In this document: one piece after another, positions 17,690 through 30,032 of the stretch | How positions within the stretch are numbered: the first letter of the stretch is position 1 | Layout of the letters: each line of letters opens with the position of its first letter | Source of the DNA: Mucidula mucida | Lineage: Eukaryota; Basidiomycota; Agaricomycetes; Agaricales; Physalacriaceae | DNA: 64,000 bases | NCBI GenBank assembly: GCA_015501055.1 | Contig: JADNYV010000203.1 | Span: forward strand, 1-64,000 | Reading direction: 5' to 3' | The notes under the pieces: generated by a model | Seen by the model: only the letters and a program-made list of their open reading frames with translations | Told to the model about the DNA's origin: nothing | The model's database searches: none | Program-made: the position numbers and the translations under genes

Positions 17690-20530
17690 AAAAATCTGTT
17701 GACTTCATATGGAAATCCCAATCCGCCAAATCCATATCCAGGATCTGGAGACGTACACGCTGTTTCGTACCCCCAAAATGACTCAACATTTGCTTCTCAA
17801 TGTCCGAAAGAGTCCTATAATCTGACGATGGCCTCGAAAGGGAGGGCCAAGCAAGTGTGATAAATACGCTAAATGGAATTGTAAAAGTCAACTTTGCGAG
17901 TAGATCAGGAAGATTGGACCAGAGGGGATGTTGATCTGTTCTCCAGTCCAAGACAAGTGCCGACTTCTCCAAGCCGCGCAAGGCGCGCCTCTCAACATGC
18001 GAGACTTGGAGTAAGTATATGGGAAAGGACATCAGAATCAGAATTTGAAGGAGGGACAAAGATCAGGGATGGTACATTCACAAAGAACGTCATTTCTGAA
18101 TGACAACAATGCGTGTAAGCTGCTGTATTTGTAGACAACAAGAGAGCCGCTTACTTGCTGGAACCACTTCAGGACCCGTATAGAGGATCACTTCCTTCAC
18201 CGTGCCTTGGATCTGGAGAAACAGGTCCTCGTATGAAGGCCACATCAGTAAGTTCGGACCCGTCTGGTGGCGTCTGGCGGGGGTCACCGTCTGGCGCCGC
18301 ATGGTGCCATGCACACCATACCGGTACCAGACCAGCCAGACCGTTATGCAGCCAGACTTGGTAGACTCTGCCAGACATTGCCTAATTTTTTTTTTCTTTG
18401 AAAGTCAATGACCCGTCACAAACACTTCTTGTGCTGCTCCTCAGCTCCTTGACATAGTGCTTGACATTGTTTTCAGTATTGACACAGACACGCTCGGTTA
18501 TAGTTCGGTTATGAACCGGACCGAGGCACATGGTCTGTGCGCAAGCACGCAACTGACCATGTGCATGTTGGATTTTAATTTTGTCCAAGTCCGATTCATT
18601 GCCTTTTGCCTTCTTCCATTACGACGTCCGCCATTCTCACCGTCGCCCCATCTGTCCAGTGCCCTCATTCCTTGAGCTACTCCTATGATGGCCTTGCGTT
18701 CAAGGTCAACGACGACCACAAGTGATGCACCTCCTTCCCTACATCAAACTCTGGCTGTGCAGCGTCTTCCAGGACTTAGCGAGCAACAATGGGTGCCCAA
18801 GCAAGGACAACACGGACCCAGGTGAGGACAAGTGCACGGCAGCTGTGGGAACATACGACTTGTTTGATGTGCAAGGGCAAGGCAATGAGTCTTTGCTCAC
18901 AACTTGGTAATCTTCCGTCGATTCTGACTTGCGGCGCTGAGCCATAGGTAGTTGTACCGTCAAAGTTGTTAGCAACAACGGCGCAAATGCTGGCTACGAT
19001 GATTATGATGGTGATGTGCGCCCATTATCCCTACCCTCCCTGTGCTGCAATTCACGTGGATCCTAGCACACAACTTGCATCACCGTTCCTAACTGCAATT
19101 TTCCTGAACGATGTTCGTACGTCTGACTCATCGCTCTAAGTGACAGCATGCCCGACTGCGAAGCCAGAATGAGGACAGCAAGCTATGCGGACAGTAAATG
19201 CGAACACGAGGACCTGACTACGAGGACAGCAAGCCCAACTACGAGGACAGCAAGCTACGACGATATACACGCGAACGCGAGCAGTGACATTGACTCCAAG
19301 ATTAGCCGGGCACGATCAGGATGCCGACAACAAAATGGCTACCCATGTCTACAGGCGTGAATCACCATCATACCCATACACGCGACTGCGGTAATTACAC
19401 ACTTCCACCATGGTACGTCCGCTGCACATTTTAGCTGCTCAACTGCTAATTGTCCTGTCATAGCGTATACGCCACACCTCTGGCGTGTGGTTTGTCCGCG
19501 GTACTCAGTGCTGCATTGAAGGTTGAGATATGTATACTTGCTGCATTGTGTAACATTTGTGTTGTATTAGATAGGCCAATTTATTTCGTTACGGCTTCCT
19601 TATTGCTACAAATCTTATTGTGATTACGGTTACTGCCAATGGCATGGGGGGGGGGGGAGGGGTGGCTAAAATGTGAGCTCGAAGTGCTGCATAGTATTGG
19701 TCTGGTAGTGTATGGTTGGAGTGTCTGGTAGCGCATGGTTGATCGGAGGGCCGTGCATAATTTATGCATGTCGTTTCTGGTGCCAGACGCGTCTGGTGAG
19801 CATGGTTGGTCTGGTGCCATGCCCACCAGACGGGTGGCTACTTACTGATGCATATTCTCTGCATAATTGCACCCGCAACAATAAAGCGCCTAAGTTTGTG
19901 GAAGGAGATCATGGGAGGAGCCACCGACCCCGCCAAGATTTCAGTTATGAAGGATTGCGTGTGAAGCAAGCTCAGTGTCTCTAGCGCAACCGGTACGGGG
20001 GGCACCACAGATGAGTCTAGGTCATGCACTATGTTACATCTCTCTATCTCCAAGACCGACATATCCTGGAAGGCTGATAAGATGTGCGCCACATCCTCTA
20101 CAAAAAGCCCCTTCATGTACTGCAGCTTGACGGTCCGCACAGAGCTTAATCTCGGAAGATCCTCAAGCAACATCTTGGACAGGGGGCCTCGGAACGTGAG
20201 AGCCTCAGTGAAGGTCACAGCCTTGAGCCGTGTGAGCCTAGTCATGATCTCGGAGACAATGCTCCAAAATTGAGGGCCATCATCCTTGTCGAAAATGATG
20301 TTACAGGTTTGGACACAGTTACCGACATTGTGGCATTGCATGATAAAATCGCGGAAGGCCGACGGTGAGGAGTACGCGCTGATCATGACCTTTTGATAGA
20401 GGTGCAGCCTGCACTGTTGACCAAAGCACCGGATGCTCTTCAGCAAAGAAAGGAGGCTATCAAAGTCCAGCCATGCGACTTTGTCTACAATAGCATCCAG
20501 CAGCTCCTGAGGAAAGTCTGTCATCGCCAT
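17690..20530 (-). pseudogene. F-box protein gene, split by a transposon and frameshifted
   Basis: Starts at 20530 (MAMTDFPQELLDAIVDKVAW). DFPQELLDAIV is an F-box helix, so the product would be a substrate adaptor of an SCF ubiquitin ligase. An LRR-like region follows (LTRLKAVTFTEALTF, LSSVRTVKLQYMKG). At 19847 a 1602-bp element interrupts it. Removing the element and one AT copy rejoins the frame as AIMQRICMWPSYEDLFLQI. Beyond a likely intron, the 3' part matches the fragment at 39283-39796 (VPSLIFVPPS; LWSNLPDLLAKL) but has a small insertion and a shifted frame near 18000. It was a real gene that is now broken. Confidence 0.65.
18246..19847. mobile_element. 1.6-kb DNA transposon with CAGTAAGT ends, inserted in the F-box gene
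   Basis: The ends CAGTAAGT...ACTTACTG are perfect 8-bp inverted repeats, followed on both sides by ACCCGTCTGGTGG-like sequence. AT is duplicated (18244-18245, 19848-19849). The outer 150 bp at both ends are crowded with GTCTGG/CCAGAC motifs, as in the subterminal repeats of EnSpm/CACTA-type elements. No transposase was recognised, and a run of G at about 19646-19656 is present. It is probably non-autonomous. The superfamily assignment is tentative. Confidence 0.6.
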
Positions 20531-21312
20531 GTCTGGTACAACGTGGAAATGAGCAGTGTTCTGTGAGTAGTTACAGTCAATATCTATACGCGCACAAACA
20601 CCGATGACGATCGCAGTGGTAGAGATGGCCGACCCACGTGGTTGTAGTTTCAAGTAACGTCATTCCCGGTCCTGCGTAAATGAAAACTGAACAGGAATGT
20701 GTACTGGAGCATTCCCACGGGTAGACGAACCCGAAACAACACCTGCACGGGCGCACATGTTCGAAAGGTCGAGCTACGCCCAAAGACCCCAGACAGGACC
20801 TGAATGGGGGCCCAACCGCGCGCTCCAGTATCGTCGCAGCTTTGCTTTGAAGGCTTGCGCGTCCACGTCGGTGGTGTCACGCAGACAAGCACAACGTGCA
20901 CCCCAGAACGTATCCGTGGGCGCAAAGCAAAAGTCGTCCGTTTTTGCTGGGTGACGGGCTGGTCTGAAAGTAGAGGGCACCATACGAGTGAACTGACATG
21001 AAGCAGCGATAGCTGGCCCTGGGACGCAAACTTCGAAGGGAACGAAATTCACGCTGCTCATCTACGCTATCCGCTTTTGGACGCCTCGTCATCTTATTTT
21101 GCATACTCCGCCATCCGTCGACGCGTACGTCCTGTTAATCCTAGGATGGGTGACACGCGTGAATGAAGACACGTAACGTTCATACAGACTCGCTCCGAAT
21201 GATCCATTCTCTCTCGAGACCCTAGCATCAGAGAAAAGACAGAGGCGCATTGTACTGAAAAATACAGTGCGTTGAACGTCTACAATTCATTTTCAAATCA
21301 TACTTAGCCTAC

Positions 21313-22334
21313 TTGAAGTTTACAATGACGACTGAAATATCATCGCGCATGTCGGCCGTAGCCTTGAGAGCAGCCTCCATCTTCTCAGCATCCGTGCCAA
21401 AGAGCGTGTTCTTGATAAGGTTCTCGGCCGCATTGTTGCCACCGTCAGAGATACAGTTGTGCCCTATACACCCGAGACGAGAATATCCCAGCAGTCATCT
21501 GGAGTGAGAGGTGGGGGCAACGCGTTTCGCAGCCCGTCAGATGCAAAAATGAGCATGTTACCTTCACCAAGCTCGTGGCATTCAATGTGAGCTGTGCTGA
21601 ACATTTACGGCATGTTGATATGACCATCTTCTTTCCATTCACTCCAGAAACCGCTAGGAAAAGGCGCGCGATAGATCCGGCTCAGTGCTCGTGAACCCAT
21701 GGAATAGGAGGCTTTAAGTTGGAAGTGACCGAGAGCTGTGAATGATATGAGTGCGAGCAGCTCCAGATCGCGAAGAGCACAAACCACGTGTGACACTGAG
21801 CCCGAGAAGACGCCCATGCTGAATGATACCTGCTTCGTTCGTATGTTCACGCTGAATTCTGTCGACCTCGTCCTGGTTCCTGGCGTTGTGGGACGCGTTG
21901 AGCCTGATCCGCACCCACTTGTCGTTGTGCCTACGAATGCATACTGACCTCTACTTAATTCACTTTTTGATAGACAAACAAAGTGCACTGATACCTGCAT
22001 CAGAGTCTCCTAGCGATGCCACCCAGACGTGCGTCCGGGCGCTAGTAATGAACGCGAATAGGGCCGTTGAGCCTACGATGGCTAGGCGTGAATCTTCAAA
22101 GGTTTGACTGCCTCGGTAGCCTATGACAGCATAGATCTCCCTAGTGTCATCCCACTTCTCATGGGAAAAGTCCTCTCCCTCTGCGAAATGTTTCGTGAAG
22201 TTTTTCAGCAGCGAGTCATCGAATCTTTGAATCTCCGTCTTCATAATGTGGGGAATGTCGAGACCTTCGTGCATCTCCGCGCTAATGCGGTAGGCGATGG
22301 CGTGCGGAAGTATGCGCGACGCATACTCTGACAA
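21313..22334 (-). pseudogene. PP2C-type protein phosphatase, N-terminally truncated, copy 1
   Basis: PP2C signatures are clear: THVWVASLGDSDAG, LNASHNARNQDEVDRIQREH, HGRLLG, and further on MLIFASDGLR and RDDMSVVIVNFKY-like sequence. The first third of a normal PP2C, including the first metal-binding DGHGG motif, is missing. The conserved LGD is LGH in this copy. An in-frame TAA follows NMP near 21602, and a deletion near 21470 introduces another stop. A PP2C would dephosphorylate Ser/Thr in a Mg/Mn-dependent way; this copy cannot. Confidence 0.7.
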
Positions 22335-22339
22335 TCGCC

Positions 22340-23232
22340 ATATGAACCACCATCGATCAGCTCAAGCCAGTCACTGTTAGTATCGACAAACGTGGACGTC
22401 GCGATCTTCTTGAACGGGCTACAACATATGTCAGATTGAAACGCAACCAGAGGGACGTTATGAATGCGCATCGTCGTGCGTCCGGAACTGCTCAAGAACT
22501 TTCGACAGGATGTTCTTGAGGACCTGGAAGAAATCGTTACCGTCCCCATAAGTCCCTTCCGCGCATCATCAAGGAATTTCTGCCATGTCGTCAGACTGCG
22601 ACTTACAGGGAATGTTGAAGAGCAGTAACATTGAACAAGCTGGAGCTAATTCCCATAACAAAGCCCGTTTCATCTAGACCTTCAACACACGACGAGCTGT
22701 TGTCTGGCTTGCCTGCTGTGAGCTATGGAGCCAACACATCTCAGGTCGGCGGCAGCAGAGAGACCTGGGTCAAAGGAAGCCAACTCAAGGGGAGAAACCT
22801 GCGCCAATGACATATGTTGTTCGCCATGAGAGCGAGCGGCAAGGCTTACCTCGTACACAGGGGCTGCTGGCGTAAGGAAGTGGAATGAGAGTCATGAGCA
22901 CCTCTGAGAAAATAGCAGACCTTGCCCACGGATCGACTAAACTCGTATCACTGGCGCGCGAGTTCGAATCAATTTACGTTGATCACTGATGAGAGATCCA
23001 CGTACATCCCAGTAGCAGCTTTCCCGAGAACGCTCTCCACGATATCCGCATAGAACAACACATTCTCCGTATCAGTTATTTCCTTCCCAGCAGGAAAGAA
23101 CTGATCAAAGTCCAGCAGCCACCCAGCCTTGTCATTCCCATTCCCGAACACGGGTTCCTGTATATTCGGCCATCCGTTCGCGTACAACGACGATGTAAGC
23201 CACGATCCGCCTGGGGTATGCATCGCTTTCAA
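22340..23232 (-). pseudogene. lysophospholipase (phospholipase B) fragment, copy 1
   Basis: Begins at the GGSWLTSSLY motif, which in fungal phospholipase B follows the catalytic Gly-Leu-Ser; the N-terminal ~200 residues are absent. Later blocks match the family: GWLLDFDQFFPAG, then minus-strand pieces of the cysteine-rich middle, and SDWLELIDGGS near the end. A one-base insertion near 22730 breaks the frame. The C-terminal piece runs straight into the truncated PP2C. The parent enzyme would be a secreted or GPI-linked lipase. Confidence 0.6.
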
Positions 23233-23402
23233 TTCTAGTGTGAAGCAGGAAAAGCATTGATAATGGGATGAAGATATCTACAAGATGGAGATTTACAGGC
23301 CGAGCAGGAAATGATCTATGCGACCGGCTCATCATCACGGGCGCTGACGGGAACTATGAGCCACCGAAACCAAAACAGCAAAGACGCAACCTACTAGTAC
23401 CG

Positions 23403-24496
23403 CTAGTGCAGATGTTCTTCCAGATAAGTCACAAACTTTGCGGCAATACTCTGCTCCTGCCAATCCACCGCGCCTTTCTCCGTCGTTCCAAGGGTGATGG
23501 CTTTCTTGTGCACAGTAACGAACTGCCGCTTTAGCCTCTGCAATTCTGACAACGTCACATTTCGCCCGGGAAGCATGATCTTGATAGTCAGTGTGGGTGT
23601 TATCGCCAGTTGCATTGGCCCGCCATACGACCCAGACGAGGATTGCTCGGACATTATCGCGGAGACGGTAGCCAGCGTCGTATTTTCAAGATTAAGGAGT
23701 GCATCTGTAGGCGCTTTCGTTATCTAGCTGAACGGTTAGAGTAGTGATGGGAAGCAAGAATAGAAGGGACGGACTGAGAGAGTGCCGGAGTTGGGGGGTT
23801 TAACGTCGCCGGACATGATGGCTTTCCAAATGTCGGAGGACGGAATACCGTCATCCGTCCACAAAAGCGTGAATAGAGGCGAATCCCATCGGACCATAGA
23901 AGAAGGCTCCTCAAATCGTTGAATGAGATTATCCAGCCTATCCATCCGTCAGTAGGGTATCGGAGACTAGCGAACCGTAACACACGTATCGGCTGTGTAT
24001 CTCTCCCCTTCCGGTCGCGCTTCATTTCGTGCACGACATTGATCCGGCGTTGATACGACAAAAACCTACTTGAACCCGAGGTCAATGTCGGGCATTCGAG
24101 GAGCAGGGGTGGCTTACAGTCGCTACACGAACTTTGAACTCTCTGGCCGCACAGTATATCTGGTATCGGAATCCCTTAATATAGTTAGGCGCGTCAAGTA
24201 TCACAATATTGTTCGGCGATATTTGGCGCTGCAGATTGGTGAACAGGGTGCCTCTAGCTGGCTTCTCCGAGCGACTGTCTGGAAGGCTGAGCACCTTCGT
24301 ACCAGCAACTGAGATAATGCACACCGTTGTAAGCCGAACGGCTGATATTTAGGGAATGGTCCGAGATTACCACAATTTTGTATTGAGGTCCAGTGTATTC
24401 CGGGTCGTTTAGTTTGGATTCGATAAAGTCCGATATTTGTTTGGCCCGCCGAGTTTTTCCACTGCAAGGATATCCAGAGATCGTAATCAAGGCCAT
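23403..24496 (-). CDS. KTI12: KTI12 (Elongator-associated tRNA-binding ATPase), copy 1
   Basis: Five exons with ~46-52-bp introns give 298 aa. The P-loop GYPCSGKT is at residues 8-15. Family blocks follow: IVVISDHSLNISRSAYN, DSRSEKPARGTLF, NYIKGFRYQIYCAARE, LDNLIQRFEEPSSMVRWDSP and, at the C-terminus, TLSELQRLKRQFV...LGTTEKGAVDW. In yeast KTI12 helps Elongator modify wobble uridines of tRNA. All exons stay open, as in the inverted copy at 48573-49666, although the neighbouring genes of the duplicated block are broken. The start is the ATG just upstream of the P-loop strand. Confidence 0.88.
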
Positions 24497-25006
24497 CTAC
24501 GGGATTGTACGTGGGAGGGTGGGATGGAGAGAGGTATGGGGAATTCAAGATGGTGGTAAAAGGAAAAGCTAAGTGTGGCTGTGCATTGGATTTCCCGTCA
24601 TGTGACTAGCGACGCGCGCGGTGCGCGCCGCCACTGCCATCGAAGATCGATTCGTGATGGAGAAATGTGCCAGGCACAACATGATTCAGATCCTGGTAAG
24701 AGAGCATGCCTCGTGATAAGTAGCCACCTTGAGCAGAATCGAATTAGAGTATGAAGACCATCGAACACTGTCTGCCACAACAAAATGATTCGCCACTACT
24801 TCTCATTGAAATCCGGTATTGTATCCCAGACAGAGACACAATTACGAGAGGCCAGTTGTCTGCCATTGAACAAAGCAATAAGCGATAAGATCATCATGAA
24901 TCTACTTGGAGTCATGTAAAGAGGCTCTAATCATCGAAACGTCTCCTCTAGTTCACCTCGCTCATTTCGTAGAGAAACGTTTTTCAGACGACGGCGGAGG
25001 GCGATG
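24497..25006. other. intergenic, part of the duplicated block
   Basis: Presumably the KTI12 promoter. It is the inverse of 48065-48572 with few differences. No coding sequence is seen. Confidence 0.5.
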
Positions 25007-25237
25007 TCACTGCGTAACGAGGTAAAGAAAGATGAAAAAGGACGGGAAGGAATGCCAGGCATTCAAGGAGCTGCCGCAGCCGCCACCCCCAAGAGCTCCG
25101 AGATTAATGTTGCGCCTTTTCAGATCCGGCGCATTGTCATCTTCAAGATCGTCCTTAATGTCTTGCAAAGCGACATCATGTGGCCGTACAGTCGCCATTT
25201 TAGTCCGCTCGGTTGCGTCACAATCATTTGCTAGATT
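25007..25237 (-). pseudogene. last-exon fragment of a coiled-coil family gene
   Basis: An inverted copy of the final exon of the gene at 46388-48064 (MATVRPHDVALQDIKDDLED). The rest of that gene is absent because the segmental duplication ends here. Confidence 0.65.
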
Positions 25238-25758
25238 TACAGGAGATAGGGATTATATGGCATGATATTGTGATTGGTGTAGGTATAGGAGACGCCATTC
25301 CTGACGGGACCTTCGAAAGTAGTCCATTTGAGTAACTTAGTCCAAATGATTTACTGGGAAAGGGGCGTGATCGGTCCCGTTATGGTTTTATTTCCGATCA
25401 TCGTGTGGGCTCACGCGATCGGCTCTCGGCCGCGATCACATCTGGTTCCGGGCTCCGAGTTCTGTGTTCCTTGCTCTCCTCTTTCCCGCCGCCGCGTCGT
25501 CTGTCGTTGTTGCGCTTATTCCCGGCCACCGGTGGAGCCAAAAGTTTCTGATTCTAATACTGTATCTGATCTAAACCTACTGTATTTGATCTACTCTCCT
25601 CTGCTTACAATGAGAGTTGATTTTCTTCCTTAATCGAGTCTGGAACATCGTCGCGTTCATGATCCCGCTCTTCCCCACGGTCGAACTTTCAGGAGGGCAG
25701 GGCATCTATCTCTACTAGCATCTTCCCTAGCATCTTCATCTACTTCACAGAAAGCATT

Positions 25759-26437
25759 ATGATGAATCACACTGGAACGAGTCGAGGATCTATGAAGTAT
25801 GATTTTCTGCATGTTGCCATCTGATACAATAGCTTACGATGTTTACAGCAGCATCCTGCGTGACGCCAGAAAAGTACAGGAAACACTTCCTCTACTATCG
25901 GAACTGCCCTGCATGTGCTGTGGTCGTCTCATCACATCTGCGACGATCACACTGCCATGCGGAGAGATATACAAGTCGTTCAGAGGAGCGTGGATTTTGG
26001 ATTGCGGTCATGTGCTTGATGCGTATTGCGTTGCTGATATCCTCAAGCCGCAATCCTTTCAGATCATTGATATTGAGGTAGCGGCTGAAGAAATGGGGCG
26101 GCCTCCAGATGAATCATCATGCTGCATTGAGAAAGTGTATTCATGTCGTTTCCCGGAGTGTGCTGGCTCCTTCTCCATCATTCCAAGACATCCCAAACTT
26201 CCTTTTCACGACATGTTCTTGTCGTATTCTCATGCAGATGGCCCATGGACTTTTGCTCCGAATGCCAATGGACTTTGCACGTTGACGCCATACCGGAACT
26301 GGGGTATGAATCATCATGTTCATGGAACACTCGATGATCTGTATAATGCGGGTTACAATGTAATTGAGCAGTTGAAAAATGTTTCGATTCGCAGCATAGT
26401 AGTCCCAAGTATTACGTGCCCGTACAATATATCTTAA
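25759..26437 (+). CDS. RING-like cysteine-rich protein (208 aa)
   Basis: Exons 25759-25796 and 25849-26437 with a 52-bp intron join in phase. Residues 34-37 are C-M-C-C. A second cluster, LDCGHVLDAYC, lies near 66-76, followed by paired cysteines in SSCCIEKVYSC and CRFPECAGSF. The spacing resembles a RING or U-box-like zinc fold (C-x2-C ... C-G-H-x6-C), so a ubiquitin-ligase role is possible but not shown. The C-terminal half (SYSHADGPWTFAPNANG) is not recognised. It lies between the duplicated KTI12 block and the Crypton-like gene. Confidence 0.5.
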
Positions 26438-26605
26438 AGTAGTTCTAGTATGTTATGTCATATAGCATTCTAATCTCTCTTTCTATTGCGAGTCGCTCTC
26501 ACTCTCTTCATCTGAGGAAGATGCCTGGACTGAATCCCAACGCTGCTTGTCGTCTCGTTCCGCAGGTGTTCCGCTTTTGCTTACACGCCGGCGGTCTCTC
26601 TTGAG

Positions 26606-28922
26606 TCAAATAGCACTCAGCAGCTGCTTGATGCCACGATTTGCTGCTGGATAAGCTTTAGTGAAGTCCTCGTCGGTTGAATATCTGCCAGTTTGTTCAG
26701 GACATGAAGTATATGAGTACAAAAGCAATGAAATCCTACCGATGACGTTCACGAGCGATGATACTCCGTTGTGATCGTTAGACACGTACAAGGCCTTGTT
26801 GGAACCTTGATACCACGACTCGGGCCAGTCTTTCAGAGCGATACCTGTCACCGCATCCTGCTCATCCCATTGGCGGATCATAAGTTTCCAAGCAGGTTCT
26901 CCGTTCCGAGCTTTATGCGACTTGGGAATGTTGGGTATGGTGTACCCCGGGGGCGGTCCGGAGTTTGGCATTTGCTTCCCAGAGTCCCCCGCTGGTCCTC
27001 TGCTCGGCGTGTGCTGTTGATTAGAATGAAAGTTCGCCAATGGAAGTGCCGCCGATGATGAATCTTGATAGTTAGGCGCCGGCGCGAACTCGGAATCTTG
27101 TGTCCGCATTGGAGTCAATCCAAATGAAAGTGGCATAGTCTGCTCATGAGACGTTGATAGATGTGATAATGCAGTACCGGTATTGATTGATGGTCGTGTT
27201 GGCATGTGCACTGTCGTGAAAAGAGCCTGTGACTGAAACATCTGTTGTTGTAATGTTTGAAGCTGTGAGTGCTGATATTCTTTTAGAAGAATGAGAAGGA
27301 TGTATCAACAGCAACAAAATAACATACGAAGGTGGTTGAGAATCAGACTATGCGACTTTCGAAACTCGAATACTGATGGCGCAGAGACAAGATCTCGATC
27401 GCCCATGAAAGATTCATCGCGTTTAATCTGAACGGTGTACAGCGCATCTCCGTAGCTCGTTTCGTACTGTGAGAGCGAATCAAGTAGGTAATTCATGAGC
27501 GTATTAACCTATGATGAAGATTGTGTTAATATAAACATAATAGCGGAAATCGAATACATACACCCTCATTTTCGGCCCATCCGCCCCACCATCGCACTAT
27601 TTTCAGACTCCAACGTTGCCCAATAGGCGCAAACATAAATCGGTACTGCGCGCCGCCGCGACGAAATGAATGTGTCGTAAAGTCTCGCTCCAAGCCCGCA
27701 TTGGCAAAGAAAACCTCAATCTTCTTCTGAATGACGCTATGGGAGAATTCGGTCTGAGAGTAGACTAGTCCGTTTCCATTGATCTGTGGAAACACGAGTT
27801 CGTCGGGACGGAGGTCTCATTGAAGAATAGCACGAAGAACCATCATCCAGACGTGAAAATGATAGTACATATTGATTGCAGGAACATTGGGCTGATCGAA
27901 GATCTTGTATGTATTACCTGTGTGGCGTTCATGAACACTTGAGTAGAAATGTACCAGTGTGATCACGTACTTTCTCGCAAACAGTCATACTCAGACTTGT
28001 TCTGCCATCCTTTTCGATTTTTGAGGAAGACCGTGAAGTACGGCGTCTGGTAGGCATCTTGGCGTTGAAGATTCCAAGTGATATCAGAACGTCGAAGCTG
28101 GCAAGTTTCAAAATTATTTGAAGTCATGAGAATAGAGTTGTTCTAAATCAGCATACACTTACCGTGTCCATAGCGTGAAGCTCGTCGAAGTGAACGCGCG
28201 CATAAAAGCGTGCTCGATCACGTTACTCCGCTCCTCGACTGTGAGGGTAGAATCACCGCGTATAAACCTGGTAATCAAGACTTCCGAACAGACTGAGAAT
28301 GACCATTCCATAGCCTGCTTCATTTCTTCGATGGTGATTGCTTCAGTGTGATTCCTCGTAGCAGTGACGCCCCCTTTTCAATCACGATTCTTGATTTCAT
28401 GAACGGTATTCATGACGGCCTGAGCGCGCGCAGGATTTCCGCGTACACCGTTGCGGGCATCATAGCTGTAGGGACCTTGGTAGCCCTCCCTGAATATTCG
28501 TCAATACTCATCACAAAAATGAACAATGATTGGACGTACATGTTGTCGTAATGGTCAGCCCACGCGGCGTGTATCCCATCACCAGTTGAGTGGCCGCACT
28601 CTTCGGTGAAGCATTTCTGCACCAGGAAGTAGAGGATAACGTCCGCCGTGCATTTATTTGGTGGTCCATTGAGGGCACTTTCAAACTCCTTGGCGTCGTT
28701 GTAGGTTTGACCGGAGGCGCGGCGCTGCTTCACAAGCTCCGTGTGAAACTTCCTTGTATTCTTGATGTAGCGGTTGTACTCGCCACGGGAACACTTTGAT
28801 TTCCCATGTTCTTCTCAAGCAGTATCCCTGGTCGTCTTGAGCCGCTCCATATCCGGTGTTACCGGACTAGAACGCTTCTTCCATGACGTCCGACTACTTG
28901 AGGTACCAGATCGTCGCGCCAT
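26606..28922 (-). pseudogene. Crypton-like tyrosine recombinase gene (one in-frame stop)
   Basis: Multi-exon gene on the minus strand. The N-terminal region (KCTADVILYFLVQKCF, then TGDGIHAAWADHYDNM) resembles the core-binding part of Agaricomycete Crypton-like recombinases. The next block, EHAFMRAFTSTSFTLWTR, leads to the N-lobe. The C-lobe has the H-x-x-R box (THSFRRGGAQYRF), a WWGGW position and a candidate nucleophile Tyr in LMNYLLDSL. A C-terminal Trp-rich part (AWKLMIRQWDEQ...LKDWPESW) is like a GCR1_C DNA-binding domain. A TGA at 28378-28380 follows EIKNRD in frame. The start at 28922 (MARRSGTSSSRTSWKK) is a guess. The protein would cut and paste a circular DNA through a tyrosine-DNA link. 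Confidence 0.6.
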
Positions 28923-29584
28923 AGCCAACGAACCAGGATATAATGGGCACGAGAGCGGGATGAACACAGCAACACAAACGAAGACGGACTGGCGACCGTT
29001 TCAGCGGGACTGATCAAATATTTCCATAAGAAGATAATAGGAACACACCAATATCCAAGGACCCACATCCTATAAGCTAGCAATGCCCGTGCAGGGTTCG
29101 GTTTATTGGTGCGCAACAAACAATACACGAGAGATCGAAGCAGGAATTGAAGTCAGACATGGTGGTATCAAAACCATTGCATTGCAAAGAGGTAAACTGC
29201 CAGCAAGTAGAACAAAGTAGAGTAGAACAAGAAAAACAGTAGATGGTCGTCAACGGCTTGCTCAGAAACGTTGTGGAACGGCCATGATGATGGTTATGAG
29301 AAAGATGCAGACCAATGACGTCACAGCCAACGCGTGTTCAGATTACGTGACTTCAACGGAGCGCGTCCACACTGTTGCGTTGTGGATGGCAATAGCGCGT
29401 CGAATAGGATAGAAGTGGGGGTGAAATACACATATTGATTTCTGTTAGGAAGGAGGCAACACGAGCAGCCATATGACGGTCGACGAGTAGTAGTCGAATG
29501 CACGCGCACCAGCTGCCAGTGTCCTATTGGTTTGCTAAGAAACACTAAGTGTTCTGTCTTGCAGGTCTAAGCAGCATCTAAGTT

Positions 29585-29623
29585 GGATTTACTGTGGATT
29601 TACTGTGATTTACTGTGATTTAC
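29585..29623 (+). repeat. short tandem repeat, unit about GGATTTACTGT
   Basis: Nearly four copies in a row of a 10-11-bp unit. Two further similar units lie near 30230-30255. Confidence 0.7.
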
Positions 29624-29989
29624 CAGCCTCACGGCACGGCGCTATCGCGGCGCTGGGCACACAGATAATTTACCCATCAATTAAGCAGAACATTCTTCCA
29701 TAGCTTCTTTCCCGGCATCTATGGGAGTGTTGAGGCCCTTGGGCAACCCTTACACCTTGCTAGATTAATGAAGCTACTTGATGTGCGACGCAGTGCACAC
29801 AGCAAGATGTGACGGATGAGAATCGGTCAAACAGAAGTTCATACATTATGAGCTAACTTCGGAAGGAAGCATCCAACAAAACTTGCTGTATTTCGGGGTG
29901 TGTAACAGGCACAACACTAGAATGATAAGAGGAAGACATTGATTGACGGTGCGCGTCGCCCAGTGTAGCGCGCGAGAGCAAGGACCTTG

Positions 29990-30032
29990 GTAATCCGGGG
30001 TTATGTTCCCAGTCTACATAACCCCGGATTAC
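29990..30032. repeat. 43-bp hairpin with 17-bp perfect arms
   Basis: The left arm starts GTAATCCGGGGTTATGT and the right arm is its exact reverse complement; the loop is 9 bases. It may be the fused ends of a small transposon or a fold-back element. Confidence 0.75.

Larger units (their letters stand above)
20946..25237 (-). repeat. segmental duplication, copy 1 (about 4.3 kb)
   Basis: Nearly the whole segment is repeated in inverted orientation at about 47843-52294. The right boundary lies in the last exon of a coiled-coil gene (the match starts at AAATGATTGTGACG). The left boundary lies just after the segment containing ACCAGCCCGTCACCCAG on the minus strand. It carries KTI12, a lysophospholipase fragment and a PP2C fragment. 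Confidence 0.85.
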
